NCBI RefSeq assembly: GCF_001305575.3
Contig: NZ_CP012373.2
Location: forward strand, 2,428,261-2,492,260
From: Beggiatoa leptomitoformis
GTDB lineage: Bacteria; Pseudomonadota; Gammaproteobacteria; Beggiatoales; Beggiatoaceae
Reading direction: 5' to 3'
Length of the DNA: 64,000 bases
This document shows positions 8,046 through 18,139 of the stretch, piece by piece. The position numbers and the translations under genes are program-made. Numbering within the stretch: position 1 is the first letter of the stretch; every line of letters starts with the position of its first letter. The notes beneath the pieces were generated by a model. The model made no database searches. It was not told the origin of the DNA and was given only the letters and a program-made list of their open reading frames with translations.

Positions 8046-11000
8046 ATGTCCGCCATACTTCAATCTGCATTAGACGATCTTCATGCCAAAGTTGCTAACG
8101 ACGCTTATCTTCTATATGAAGCCTTAGCCGCGTTTGCTGATGGGCATACGAATGGTTATGCACCCACAGCAATAAAACAATGTATTGATTATGTTGAGCA
8201 TATTGAACATGTTGCAACACAAGCAAATTTAACAGGTTTACGGCGCATTTGTGAGCTGACCTGTCAACGTCTGCGAGAACTGCAAACTGATGAAGATCAT
8301 CAACAACAATTGTGCGAAGTCATAGAACGCTGGCCGCGTCTGGTGTCTAATTATCTTTATGCACCTACAAATGAAACAGCACAACAGAAACTTATTACGT
8401 TATTACAAGATCAAGTATGGGCTGTGCCATTAGCTGAAGAACAAATTAACTACTTAAATACCTTGCTCGCGCAAGATTTTAATGCGACTGAAGAAGCAAG
8501 CAATCAAACATTGCCAGAAGAGATTTTTTTCACAACAGATATTCAAGATTTAACAGATGTTACAGTAACTGCTACAGATGAACATGAATTAATAACATTA
8601 TCACCAGAAACGGAATTATTAGCTGATGAAAATGCAGACATTGATGAAACTGCTTTCATTGCGGATGAATTGCCTGACGTAACAGAAACAGAATTATTAG
8701 CTGATGAAAATGCAGATATTGATGAAACTGCTTTTATTGCGGATGAATCGCCTGACGTAACAGAAGCTGAATTATTAGCCAATGAAAATGCAGACATTGA
8801 TGAAACCGCTTTCATTGCTGATGAATCGCCTGACTTAACAGAAACAGAATTGTTAGCTGATGAAAATGCAGACATTGATGAAACCGCTTTCATTGCGGAT
8901 GAATTGCCTGACATAACAGAAGCTGAATTATTAGCTGATGAAAATGCAGACGTTGATGAAACCGCTTTCATTGCAGATGAATCGCCTGACGTAACAGAAA
9001 CAGAATTGTTAGCTGATGAAAATGCAGATATTGATGAAACTACTTTCATCGCGGATGAATCGCCTGACATAACAGAAACAGAATTATTAGCCGATGAAAA
9101 TGCAGACATTGATGAAACCGCTTTCATTGCGGATGAATCGCCTGACGAAACAGAAACGGAATTGTTAGCTGATGAAAATGCAGACATTGATGAAACCGCT
9201 TTCATTGCTGATGAATTACCTGACGTAACAGAAGCTGAATTATTAGCCAATGAAAATGCAGATATTGATGAAACTGCTTTTATTGCGGATGAATCGCCTG
9301 ACGTAACAGAAGCTGAATTATTAGCCAATGAAAATGCAGACATTGATGAAACTGCTTTCATTGCTGATGAATTGCCTGACGAAACAGAAGCCGAATTATT
9401 AGCCAATGAAAATGCAGACATTGATGAAACTGCTTTCATTGCTGATGAATTGCCTGACGAAACAGAAGCCGAATTATTAGCTGATGAAAATACAGACATT
9501 GATGAAACCGCTTTCATTGCGGATGAATCGCCTGACGAAACAGAAGCCGAATTATTAGCCAATGAAAATGCAGATATTGATGAAACTGCTTTCATTGCTG
9601 ATGAATCGCCTGACTTAACAGAAACAGAATTGTTAGCTGATGAAAATGCAGACATTGATGAAACCGCTTTCATTGCTGATGAATTGCCTGACGAAACAGA
9701 AACCGAATTGTTAGCTGATGAAAATGCAGACATTGATGAAACCGCTTTCATTGCTGATGAATTGCCTGACGAAACGGAAACAGAATTATTAGCCGATGAA
9801 AATGCAGACATTGATGAAACCGCTTTCATTGCTGATGAATTGCCTGACGAAACGGAAACAGAATTATTAGCCGATGAAAATGCAGACATTGATGAAACCG
9901 CTTTCATTGCTGATGAATTGCCTGACGAAACGGAAACAGAATTATTAGCCGATGAAAATGCAGACATTGATGAAACCGCTTTCATTGCTGATGAATCGCC
10001 TGACGTAACAGAAGATGAAAATGTCTTATTTTCTGATGAGCCAGTATTGAGTGAGGAAGATATCGCATGTGAAATCATGACACGTGCTGATGTGGATATT
10101 GTCGAAGACACTGATGATGAAAGCGTAGATGATACCGAACTACCTGTTTTTGACGAAATGTCACTGGCAGCCGAAGAAACCGCATTGCGTGATGCAACAG
10201 ATGATTTTATCGATGATGACTTACCCAATATAGAATCTTTAGCCGAAACAGTTTCTGTTCCTAGTGTTTTTGTGGAAACGACAGAATCTGAATATATGTC
10301 TGATAATGTAGCAAAAGCAGACATGGATATGTTAATTTCCGATGACATGGATGATACCGATTTTACAGATGTATTGCCTGTTACACATGACACAACAATT
10401 AAAACATCTGCTCAACCAGCTTCTGTTCCTACGATTAGCAGTCCTGCTATTCCTGAATTTTCTCGCTCCAGTAAGTTAGAAACGGCCGCTAATGAAATCG
10501 TCGCGGTTACAGATATTTTATCGGAAACCTTGCACAACTTTGTTACGGCAGAAGACGATAGTGATGCTTTTTTAGAAGCCATTGAAGGTTATACCAATAC
10601 GATACAGTCTTTATGGGAAAAAGCAGAAGTTGATGGTCTATCAGGGTTGCAAGAAGTTTATACTTTTATCAATGACAATATTTTTGAACTCAGTACACAT
10701 CCGCAAACCGAGCGGTTAGCATCGTATGAGCATCTCTCTCATTGGACAGAATTTGTTTTAGAGTATTTACGCAATCCACAACAAGGTGGACCATTATTAT
10801 TAACCTATTTGCAGGATAATCAATGGCTATCACCAATGGGCAAGAATACCGCCAAAACATTGTTAGGCAAGCTCACACGGGAAGGATTTGTACCCGCTAT
10901 CGAAACCAGTTACGCCAAGCGTTCTGTCAATAAACCTATTCCTGTCACCACGGTTGTTTCCACAAAACCTGTTGTTAATGAGCCAAGCCAGCCAGCAACG

Positions 11001-14000
11001 CCACCTGTAGAAAAAGAAAAACTGCTGTTGTTAGATGAGAAAATCGTTAAACCCGTTGCGCCAGTTGTCGAGACTGTCATTGTGCAACCATTGCAGTTAT
11101 CTATTCCTGAGGAAGAATCTCCCTCACTTGACATTGAAATAGATAAGCCTGATTGGGGTGGCGCATTTATTGACGATGACGTGCTATTAGCATCAGAAGT
11201 TGATGATAATGAAGTAGATTTAACAAACTCCACAGAGTTTGATACGGTGGATGCTTTACCGCTGATGGATGAGGAAAACTCGGAAGAAAATTCGTTTGCA
11301 GACGCGGAAATATTAGACACTTCTGAAACTGATATATCACTGAATGAACAAGATGAAATATCCACGCTAACGGCTGAAGAATCTGCATCTTCTTCAGTAG
11401 GCAACGATACGCTAGATACGCTAATTGCAGAAATTGAAGCGATACAGGAAGAATCAAACAAGGCTATTACCAATTTAGCGACGGCTGATGAGGAAAGTTC
11501 AGCGTTATTTGAGGCAATAGAGGCATTTACCAACCATATTCAGGCTATTTATGATGTAGCAGGACTGGCGGAGTTAGAAGGATTGCAAACCGTTTGTGAT
11601 GTGATGATGAGTCACGTTATGGAATTAGGTGAACAATCGCAAACAGCGCGCATGGCAAGTAAACCCGTGTTGGAAACTTATGTACCGCATGTGTTGGCAT
11701 ATCTCCAAAATCCGTTACAAAATGCCCCAACTTTAATTGAATACTTACAAAATCCTATTTGGACAACACCATTGGATGCAATGCAAGCAGATACCTTGTT
11801 GTTGCAATTAACACATGGTGCGTTAGAAGTAGAAAACAACGAACAGGCAGAACAAACTGATTTAAATGACTTTGTGGATGATACGCCAGAATCTATCACT
11901 GTCGTGGAAGACATATCGCCTATTGAAGAATTTACAGAAGAACCCGTTGATATTGTAGAAGATAATTCAATTACTGGAGACACAGATATTTCACTGATGT
12001 CAGCAGATATGTTGGATTTATTAATAACTCAATTAGCAGAAACTGATTTGTTATTAACGAATGGCTATGCTGAAGTGATGCAGGCTGAGGACAGTAGCGA
12101 AGAGTTGCTCAATGCGATTAGTGATTACAGCGAGTCTGTGCAAAATATCTGGGATATAACAGAACAGGCTCAATTAACAGGATTGCAAGAAGTCTGCACT
12201 TTCGTTAATGATAATATAATGGCATTGAGTAGCCAAGATAACGCCAACCGATTGATTGCAAAACCACTATTTACTGATTGGGTAACATTGGCTATTGAAT
12301 ACTTGCAATATCCAAGCAGTGGTGCATCCACACTCGTCAATTTTCTTCAACAAAAAGAATGGGCTTATCCTTTAGATTCCGAACGAGCTGATGAGTTATA
12401 TACAAGATTACTCGCACCAGCCGTTCAAACAGAACAACTTGAAACAGAGCAAGTTGAACCTGAACTTACCGAATCTAGCGAATTGATAGAATCAATAGAA
12501 TCAATAGAATCTATTGATGATATTAATGATATTAATGATATTGAAGAAGCCTCCCCAGTTTTACCCAAAATGGATATTGATGCGTCTGAAGAAGAAACAG
12601 AACTTCTTATTCAAACAGAACAAGATGAAAACGAAACGCTTGCAGCCACAATACCATCACTCGTTATTGCAGACCCTGAAATAATTGATTTACTCATTGG
12701 ACAATTTACAGACACTGCTGACGCACTGCTTGAACCCTTACAATCGCTGACGATGGCAGATGATGGCAGTGAAGAACTGCTAACAGCCGTAGAAAACTAT
12801 ACTGAACAAGTACAAGCACTGTGGGATGCCGCAGACATGGCAAAACTGCATGGTCTGCAAGAAGTTTGCACCTTTATCAATGATAATGTCATGGGTTTAA
12901 GTGCGCAGGCGTTAAATGAGCGTCAAGCGGCAATGGATGTCTTTAGCCAATGGATACCTCATTCGATTGATTATTTACAAGACCCAGCAAATCAAGCAAA
13001 TCGTCTAACCAACTATTTACAACAATCGACATGGGTAAACCCCTTAAGCGATGAGCAAGCCGCAGAATTATTAGAAAAGCTAGTGCAAAGTGCGACATCT
13101 GCGGAATCCATTGACGCACCTGCTGTTGCTGAGATACCAGAAGAACTGAGTGAAATTTACTTAGCCGACCCTGATATATTAATGCTCTTAATTGGGCAAT
13201 TACATGATGCAAAAGAACAACTCATTGACATCACGCAAGCGATTACAAACGCAGAAGATGGCAGTGAAGAACTCCTAATGGCAGTCGGGAGTTATACCGA
13301 AAATGTGCAAAGCGTGTGGGATGCGGCAGAAATGGCGCAACTTCATGGTATGCAAGAAATATGTACTTTCGTCAATGATAACGTCATGCAATTAGGCATG
13401 GCGGAACAAGCAACTCGACTATCCGCACAACCTGTTTTAACGGATTGGCTTGATACCAGCATTGCTTATTTAGAAAATCCACGTGTAGGCGTTGAGAGTT
13501 TACTAGAAATACTCCAAAATTCTGCATGGGCGCAACCCTTAGAAGAGGAGCGTGTTACTGCACTACGGCAACAACTATTGCCAACAAGCAGTGTTACGCC
13601 AACAAACACTATTCCGTTAGTGATTGCCTCACCTGATATTATCGAACTGCTCCAAAACCAAATACAAGATGTTATCGCGGGCTTGTCAACCGCTCTTGAG
13701 GAATGTGTCTCCATGGAAAATGATAATCCAGCCCTATTAGAGGCAATAGAAAACTATACTAATCAAGTACAAGCCATTTGGGACGCAGCAGAAATGGCAG
13801 GTCTGCAAGGCTTACAAGAAGTCTGCACATTTGTTAATGATAACCTCATGGCATTTGGTACCCAAGAGCCAGCAGAAAAGCTAGCTGTTAAACCTTATAT
13901 TGAACAATGGCCTATTGTCGTCTTAGAGTACCTGCATAACCCATTAGATGGCGCGCAAAAACTTATAACACTTTTACAAGCCCCTGTTTGGTCTATGCCT

Positions 14001-17000
14001 TTGGATGATGAACGGGCGATTGAATTACATCAACTACTGACACAACCCTCAACCGCAGCCGACCAAGTCAGTGCATATCAAGAAGAATTTGCTGATACCA
14101 CGTTGCCCGAAGAAGAGAGCGAAGAAGAGGAAAGTGCAGAAGAACTAGCCGAATTAGAAGTTGCAGAGGGAGAAGGTGGTGAAATTTCTCTCGGTAATGC
14201 CGAAGTTTTAGAAATTCTGCAAAGCGAATTAGAATCCGCGAAAGAAGAATTAACCGATAATTTAGCTAAATACACGAGCTTAGCAAATGATGCGGAGGGC
14301 TTTAACGAATCTGCTGAGAATTATGCTGACCAAGTGATGCGCTTGTACGCTGCGGCAGAAATGATGGGCTTAGAAGGTCTGCAAGAAGTATCAATGTTTA
14401 TTGCAGAAAATGTTAAAGCACTCGCCGAAAAAGACCTTGCCGCACGGCAAAAAGCTAAAAAACTACTAGAAACATGGTCAGATTTAGTCCTTTCTTATCT
14501 ACAATCGCCCGCGGACAATGTTGTCAAATTAGTTAATCACTTCCGTGAGCCACAATGGGCAACGCCATTAGACGACCAACAAGCCTACATGCTGTTGCAA
14601 AAACTAATGAAGGGGTCAACAGTTGAAGAAAGTGCTGAAGAAGCCGCTGCTTATAATCGGCAGACGACGGCAAGCCCTGAAGATGTCTTAATCACCCCGC
14701 CTGAAGACATTAACCGTGATTTATATGACGCATACTTGCAAGAAGTTCCACAAAATGCGTCTGATTTCACCCAATGTATTCAACATATTATCCAAGAACC
14801 AACGATTCCAGAAATTGAACGGGCGCAACGGATTGCTCACACGCTGAAAGGTTCTTCCAATATTATTGGAATTAAGGGTATTGCCAATATCGCCCATCAT
14901 TTGGAAGATATTTTAGAATACCTTGCGCAAAATCAAGTTTCTCCACCTAAAGCCTTAACTGACACCATGACCGAGGCGGCAGACTGCCTAGAAATCATGG
15001 TGGATTCGCTCACAGGGCAAGACGACCCACCCCCACAAGCCTTGCAAGTTTTACAAGATGTCTTGGACTGGGCGAATAAGATTGACAAAGGCAATTTGGA
15101 TGCGCCCTCCGCACCTCGTAAAGCCGTTCAAGCCGCGCCTGCGACTGAGGCAGGCGAAGGTGGCGAAAAAACTGAGCCGAAAAAAGCCGCTGGCGGTGCG
15201 CCTGTAGAACAAGGTTCGCCTGAACAAGTTTTACGTGTACCAACCAGCACTGTTGATAACTTAATGCGTCTCGTCGGTGAGTTATCTATTTCTATCGGAC
15301 AAATTCATGAACGGTTACGCCATGTGTTGGGAAATACTCGCTTACTGACTGACCAAGGCATGGTTTTACAGCGAAAAACGTTTGAATTAGAAAATATCGT
15401 TGATATTCGTGGGATTACGGGGGTTGAAAGTCGCTATAACAAAATGGCACAAGATGAAGAGGAATTTGACCCCTTAGAATTTGAAGAATATAACGAATTG
15501 CACAGCGTTGCTCACAGCTTTATTGAATCTATTGCTGACGCGCGTGAATTAGGCATGTCAATTCGTAATGACTTATCCGAATTAGAAACCATGCTCGTTC
15601 AGCATGAACGCTTGAATAAAGAATTCCAAGCTAACATCATGACCACCCGCATGGTGCCTGTCAGTACGGTTATTTCTAAATTACAACGAAATGTGCGCCA
15701 AACTTGCCGTATGACAGGCAAACAAGCAGAGTTAGAAGTTATTGGCACAGACATCATGATAGACAGCGACGTACTAAACAACCTCGCTGACCCCTTGATG
15801 CACATTTTACGTAACTCGATTGACCACGGGATTGAACCTGTAGAAGACCGTAAACTCTTGGGTAAACCTGAATCAGGAACGATTCTGCTACGCTTCTATC
15901 GCGAAGGCAATAGCATTGTCATGAGTTGTAAAGATGACGGGCAAGGCTTGAACTATACCAACATTCGCTACACAGCTATTCAACGTGGCTTAATTACGGA
16001 AGCCCAAGAAATAGCAGAACCTGAATTAGCCCGTTTAATTCTTATGTCAGGTTTCTCCACCAAATCAGGCGTAACCCAAGTATCTGGGCGTGGTGTAGGA
16101 ATGGACGTGGTTTATACCAACGTACGCCAAATGAAAGGCACGTTAGATTTAGTCTCAGAGACAGGAAAAGGCACGAATATTGTCATTAAACTGCCCATGT
16201 CTTTGGTAACGGTGCATGTGCTGGTTATTCGCATGGGACAAAATCGCTACGGGATTCCAACCAATGCCCTAGAACAAGCCTTAGCACCTGAGTCTGGCGA
16301 GTTTCATCAAATAGGAAATGAAATCACCTTCAAAATGGGTAAAAAAGTCTTTGCGCTGAAAAGTATGGCTTCTTTACTCAACGTACAAGGTGATGGTATT
16401 GCCGCAAATGAATACCATACCAAGCCAATTTTATTGGTTCATGAAGAAACAGGGGTGACTGCGGTTATTGTTGATGAACTACTGGATACCCATGACCTCG
16501 TGATGAAAAGTATGGGTAAATATGTGGTTAAAGTGCGTGGTGTATCGGGTGCAGCCATTCTTGGGGATGGTAGCTTAGTTCCTTTGCTAGATGTGCCAGA
16601 ATTATTGCGTTCCCCCATGCAGATGGCGTTAAGTAACTACATGGGACAACAAGAAGCAGCCGACACAGGCGCGGTAGCAAGCGTGCCAAAAGTCTTAATT
16701 GTTGATGACTCACTCAGCGTGCGGAAGTCATTATCGACACTGGTAGAAGATGCAGGGTTTGAAGTGTTGCTGGCAAAAGATGGCGTAGAAGCGATTGAAG
16801 TCATGAACCAAACCCGTCCAAATGTCATGTTAGTTGATATGGAAATGCCACGCATGAATGGTTTAGAACTGACTGCTCACGTTCGTGCCAATCCTGCGAC
16901 ACAAAAACTCCCCATTTTTATGATTACCTCCCGAACCACAGAAAAACACCGCGAGCAGGCGCGTACTGCAGGGGTGAGTGCTTATCTCACCAAGCCCTAT

Positions 17001-17054
17001 CAAGATACTGAATTATTGGATTGGATAGACAAAGGTTTAGCGGGGCAAGTCTAG
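8046..17054 (+). CDS. chpA: ChpA, giant hybrid CheA-type histidine kinase with acidic repeats and degenerate Hpt modules
   Basis: A protein of 3002 residues, the kinase core of the Pil-Chp system. Order: Hpt-like module (1-150); 18 acidic 26-residue repeats (188-655); acidic linker; seven Hpt-like modules at about 809-945, 1119-1260, 1319-1460, 1543-1680, 1709-1847, 1862-1999 and 2052-2190; a canonical Hpt at ~2223-2330 with HTLKGSS (H2265); dimerisation domain from ~2395; HATPase with ILRNSIDHGIEP near 2589; CheW-like regulatory domain ~2722-2850; C-terminal receiver ~2882-3000 with D2931. The other eight modules carry Q, M or E where H2265 aligns, by my hand alignment. Pseudomonas ChpA (~2470 residues) is described as having several functional Hpt, Spt and Tpt domains, so this architecture differs. 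Only one frame is open throughout and no frameshift is seen. Confidence 0.93.
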   Translation: MSAILQSALDDLHAKVANDAYLLYEALAAFADGHTNGYAPTAIKQCIDYVEHIEHVATQANLTGLRRICELTCQRLRELQTDEDHQQQLCEVIERWPRLVSNYLYAPTNETAQQKLITLLQDQVWAVPLAEEQINYLNTLLAQDFNATEEASNQTLPEEIFFTTDIQDLTDVTVTATDEHELITLSPETELLADENADIDETAFIADELPDVTETELLADENADIDETAFIADESPDVTEAELLANENADIDETAFIADESPDLTETELLADENADIDETAFIADELPDITEAELLADENADVDETAFIADESPDVTETELLADENADIDETTFIADESPDITETELLADENADIDETAFIADESPDETETELLADENADIDETAFIADELPDVTEAELLANENADIDETAFIADESPDVTEAELLANENADIDETAFIADELPDETEAELLANENADIDETAFIADELPDETEAELLADENTDIDETAFIADESPDETEAELLANENADIDETAFIADESPDLTETELLADENADIDETAFIADELPDETETELLADENADIDETAFIADELPDETETELLADENADIDETAFIADELPDETETELLADENADIDETAFIADELPDETETELLADENADIDETAFIADESPDVTEDENVLFSDEPVLSEEDIACEIMTRADVDIVEDTDDESVDDTELPVFDEMSLAAEETALRDATDDFIDDDLPNIESLAETVSVPSVFVETTESEYMSDNVAKADMDMLISDDMDDTDFTDVLPVTHDTTIKTSAQPASVPTISSPAIPEFSRSSKLETAANEIVAVTDILSETLHNFVTAEDDSDAFLEAIEGYTNTIQSLWEKAEVDGLSGLQEVYTFINDNIFELSTHPQTERLASYEHLSHWTEFVLEYLRNPQQGGPLLLTYLQDNQWLSPMGKNTAKTLLGKLTREGFVPAIETSYAKRSVNKPIPVTTVVSTKPVVNEPSQPATPPVEKEKLLLLDEKIVKPVAPVVETVIVQPLQLSIPEEESPSLDIEIDKPDWGGAFIDDDVLLASEVDDNEVDLTNSTEFDTVDALPLMDEENSEENSFADAEILDTSETDISLNEQDEISTLTAEESASSSVGNDTLDTLIAEIEAIQEESNKAITNLATADEESSALFEAIEAFTNHIQAIYDVAGLAELEGLQTVCDVMMSHVMELGEQSQTARMASKPVLETYVPHVLAYLQNPLQNAPTLIEYLQNPIWTTPLDAMQADTLLLQLTHGALEVENNEQAEQTDLNDFVDDTPESITVVEDISPIEEFTEEPVDIVEDNSITGDTDISLMSADMLDLLITQLAETDLLLTNGYAEVMQAEDSSEELLNAISDYSESVQNIWDITEQAQLTGLQEVCTFVNDNIMALSSQDNANRLIAKPLFTDWVTLAIEYLQYPSSGASTLVNFLQQKEWAYPLDSERADELYTRLLAPAVQTEQLETEQVEPELTESSELIESIESIESIDDINDINDIEEASPVLPKMDIDASEEETELLIQTEQDENETLAATIPSLVIADPEIIDLLIGQFTDTADALLEPLQSLTMADDGSEELLTAVENYTEQVQALWDAADMAKLHGLQEVCTFINDNVMGLSAQALNERQAAMDVFSQWIPHSIDYLQDPANQANRLTNYLQQSTWVNPLSDEQAAELLEKLVQSATSAESIDAPAVAEIPEELSEIYLADPDILMLLIGQLHDAKEQLIDITQAITNAEDGSEELLMAVGSYTENVQSVWDAAEMAQLHGMQEICTFVNDNVMQLGMAEQATRLSAQPVLTDWLDTSIAYLENPRVGVESLLEILQNSAWAQPLEEERVTALRQQLLPTSSVTPTNTIPLVIASPDIIELLQNQIQDVIAGLSTALEECVSMENDNPALLEAIENYTNQVQAIWDAAEMAGLQGLQEVCTFVNDNLMAFGTQEPAEKLAVKPYIEQWPIVVLEYLHNPLDGAQKLITLLQAPVWSMPLDDERAIELHQLLTQPSTAADQVSAYQEEFADTTLPEEESEEEESAEELAELEVAEGEGGEISLGNAEVLEILQSELESAKEELTDNLAKYTSLANDAEGFNESAENYADQVMRLYAAAEMMGLEGLQEVSMFIAENVKALAEKDLAARQKAKKLLETWSDLVLSYLQSPADNVVKLVNHFREPQWATPLDDQQAYMLLQKLMKGSTVEESAEEAAAYNRQTTASPEDVLITPPEDINRDLYDAYLQEVPQNASDFTQCIQHIIQEPTIPEIERAQRIAHTLKGSSNIIGIKGIANIAHHLEDILEYLAQNQVSPPKALTDTMTEAADCLEIMVDSLTGQDDPPPQALQVLQDVLDWANKIDKGNLDAPSAPRKAVQAAPATEAGEGGEKTEPKKAAGGAPVEQGSPEQVLRVPTSTVDNLMRLVGELSISIGQIHERLRHVLGNTRLLTDQGMVLQRKTFELENIVDIRGITGVESRYNKMAQDEEEFDPLEFEEYNELHSVAHSFIESIADARELGMSIRNDLSELETMLVQHERLNKEFQANIMTTRMVPVSTVISKLQRNVRQTCRMTGKQAELEVIGTDIMIDSDVLNNLADPLMHILRNSIDHGIEPVEDRKLLGKPESGTILLRFYREGNSIVMSCKDDGQGLNYTNIRYTAIQRGLITEAQEIAEPELARLILMSGFSTKSGVTQVSGRGVGMDVVYTNVRQMKGTLDLVSETGKGTNIVIKLPMSLVTVHVLVIRMGQNRYGIPTNALEQALAPESGEFHQIGNEITFKMGKKVFALKSMASLLNVQGDGIAANEYHTKPILLVHEETGVTAVIVDELLDTHDLVMKSMGKYVVKVRGVSGAAILGDGSLVPLLDVPELLRSPMQMALSNYMGQQEAADTGAVASVPKVLIVDDSLSVRKSLSTLVEDAGFEVLLAKDGVEAIEVMNQTRPNVMLVDMEMPRMNGLELTAHVRANPATQKLPIFMITSRTTEKHREQARTAGVSAYLTKPYQDTELLDWIDKGLAGQV
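8607..10010 (+). repeat. 18 x 78-bp in-frame tandem repeat inside chpA
   Basis: Eighteen consecutive units of exactly 78 bases, each encoding 26 residues of the pattern E-(T/A)-ELLA-(D/N)-ENADIDETAFIADE-(L/S)-PD-x-T. Variation is confined to a few positions (T/A, D/N, L/S and the x residue). Units 14-17 encode the same 26 residues, suggesting recent amplification. The array is strongly acidic, with about 9 Asp/Glu per unit and no Lys or Arg. It lies between the N-terminal Hpt-like module and the acidic linker. Confidence 0.97.
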
Positions 17055-17605
17055 TGTCAAGAGCAACATCGTTCGATGCCTATTCTAGCGCGTTGGGTTA
17101 CAACCCCAATTTGTACGTCTTTGTTGTTTTAGATGGCACACACTTATTTATTCCACAAAAAGATGTGGAAACAGTGGAAATTATTGCAGATTTACATCCC
17201 ATACGGACCGAACAAGGATTTATTGGGCGATTTGGTGGACACGGACAAGAATCCTATGTTTTTTGTTTAGCAGAAGACTTGTCCCTTATTACAGATGTAC
17301 CTGAAGATCGAGAATACTTTTTCCTACTAAAGCCACCCGCTGACGTACAAGCAGCTATACAAGCAGGAACAGCAGACAACACATTATTAGGTGTTGTCTG
17401 TAACGAAGTAGAAACAATTAATTTTCAAAAAGAAAATCTCTATCCGCAACCCTTGCCTGATATCATGAAACTTCCCCAGTCGCCTATCAGTCAACTGGTG
17501 ATTTATCACGATAAACTGACGTATATTTGTCCCGGTGATACGCTATGGCAATATTTAACATTACAATCAGCACAGTTTATTGCTGAGAATGAAATCAAAC
17601 GCTAA
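17054..17605 (+). CDS. CheW-like protein of the Pil-Chp cluster (first)
   Basis: A protein of 183 residues from a GTG at 17054, which overlaps the last base of the chpA stop. A longer frame from the ATG at 17021 is possible but reads inside chpA. The sequence YVFVVLDGTHLFIPQKDVETVEI opens like a CheW domain, and LLGVVCNEVETINF resembles its second barrel. It is divergent, so CheW/ChpC-like is a fold-level guess supported by position. It probably binds the ChpA-PilJ array as an auxiliary coupler. The overlap implies translational coupling with chpA. Confidence 0.65.
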   Translation: MSRATSFDAYSSALGYNPNLYVFVVLDGTHLFIPQKDVETVEIIADLHPIRTEQGFIGRFGGHGQESYVFCLAEDLSLITDVPEDREYFFLLKPPADVQAAIQAGTADNTLLGVVCNEVETINFQKENLYPQPLPDIMKLPQSPISQLVIYHDKLTYICPGDTLWQYLTLQSAQFIAENEIKR

Positions 17606-17620
17606 CCACAGGGCTTAAAC

Positions 17621-18112
17621 ATGGCGGATACAATAGAAAAAACCAGCCGTGCATGGATACTAGATTTTGGCAGAGGCTTACAAGCGGCTGTTGGTTTGCA
17701 TGAAATGTCACAAGTCGCACTGTCCCCGCCGATTTTTGAAGTTCCCTATACCCCACACTACTGTGATGAAGTGTTAGTCTGGCAAAACCGTTTATTACCC
17801 GTCTTAGATGTGCCGAGTTTATTGGAAGGACAGAAAATTTTTCGCGCACAACAAGAGATTGTGGGTATCGCTGTTTATCAAAAAAACTTGGCGAATATTG
17901 GTTATGCTGGGGTTCACCTCGCCAGTTTACCGATAGGCATTTTTGTGACGGATGAACAAGCCTGCGCATTACCGCAACACTTACAACATTGGCAACCATT
18001 AGCCATTGCCTGTTTTAATATAGATCACACCATTATCCCTATTATTGATTTGGCGCGCTTGTTTTCACCCACTGTTCGACACCTAACATTCCCAAAGATA
18101 ACACCGCAATAG
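17621..18112 (+). CDS. CheW-like protein of the Pil-Chp cluster (second)
   Basis: A protein of 163 residues. The segment PHYCDEVLVWQNRLLPVLDVPSLL matches the CheW pattern of a proline, a hydrophobic run and LPVxDxxxLL. IIPIIDLARLF near the C-terminus repeats the motif. It follows the first CheW-like gene by 15 bases, with an AGGGC-type ribosome site before the ATG. It is likely another coupling protein comparable to ChpC. It is the last gene of the cluster; the next gene is convergent. Confidence 0.72.
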   Translation: MADTIEKTSRAWILDFGRGLQAAVGLHEMSQVALSPPIFEVPYTPHYCDEVLVWQNRLLPVLDVPSLLEGQKIFRAQQEIVGIAVYQKNLANIGYAGVHLASLPIGIFVTDEQACALPQHLQHWQPLAIACFNIDHTIIPIIDLARLFSPTVRHLTFPKITPQ

Positions 18113-18139
18113 CCCATTATTAATCTTAAACAGTTAATT

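Noticed and set aside
8607-10010. CRISPR array
   Set aside because: The repeats have no unique spacers, are contiguous 78-bp units and translate in frame within chpA.
8543-10393. A 616-codon open frame on the minus strand opposite the chpA repeats
   Set aside because: It exists because the repeated 78-bp unit has no stop in that frame. The protein is a Ser/Ala/Asn-rich mirror of the repeat with no domain, and the plus-strand ChpA frame is clearly real.
10910-11533. Minus-strand open frame of 207 codons within chpA
   Set aside because: It is a low-complexity Ser/Thr-rich shadow of the acidic linker coding sequence, with no ribosome site or family.
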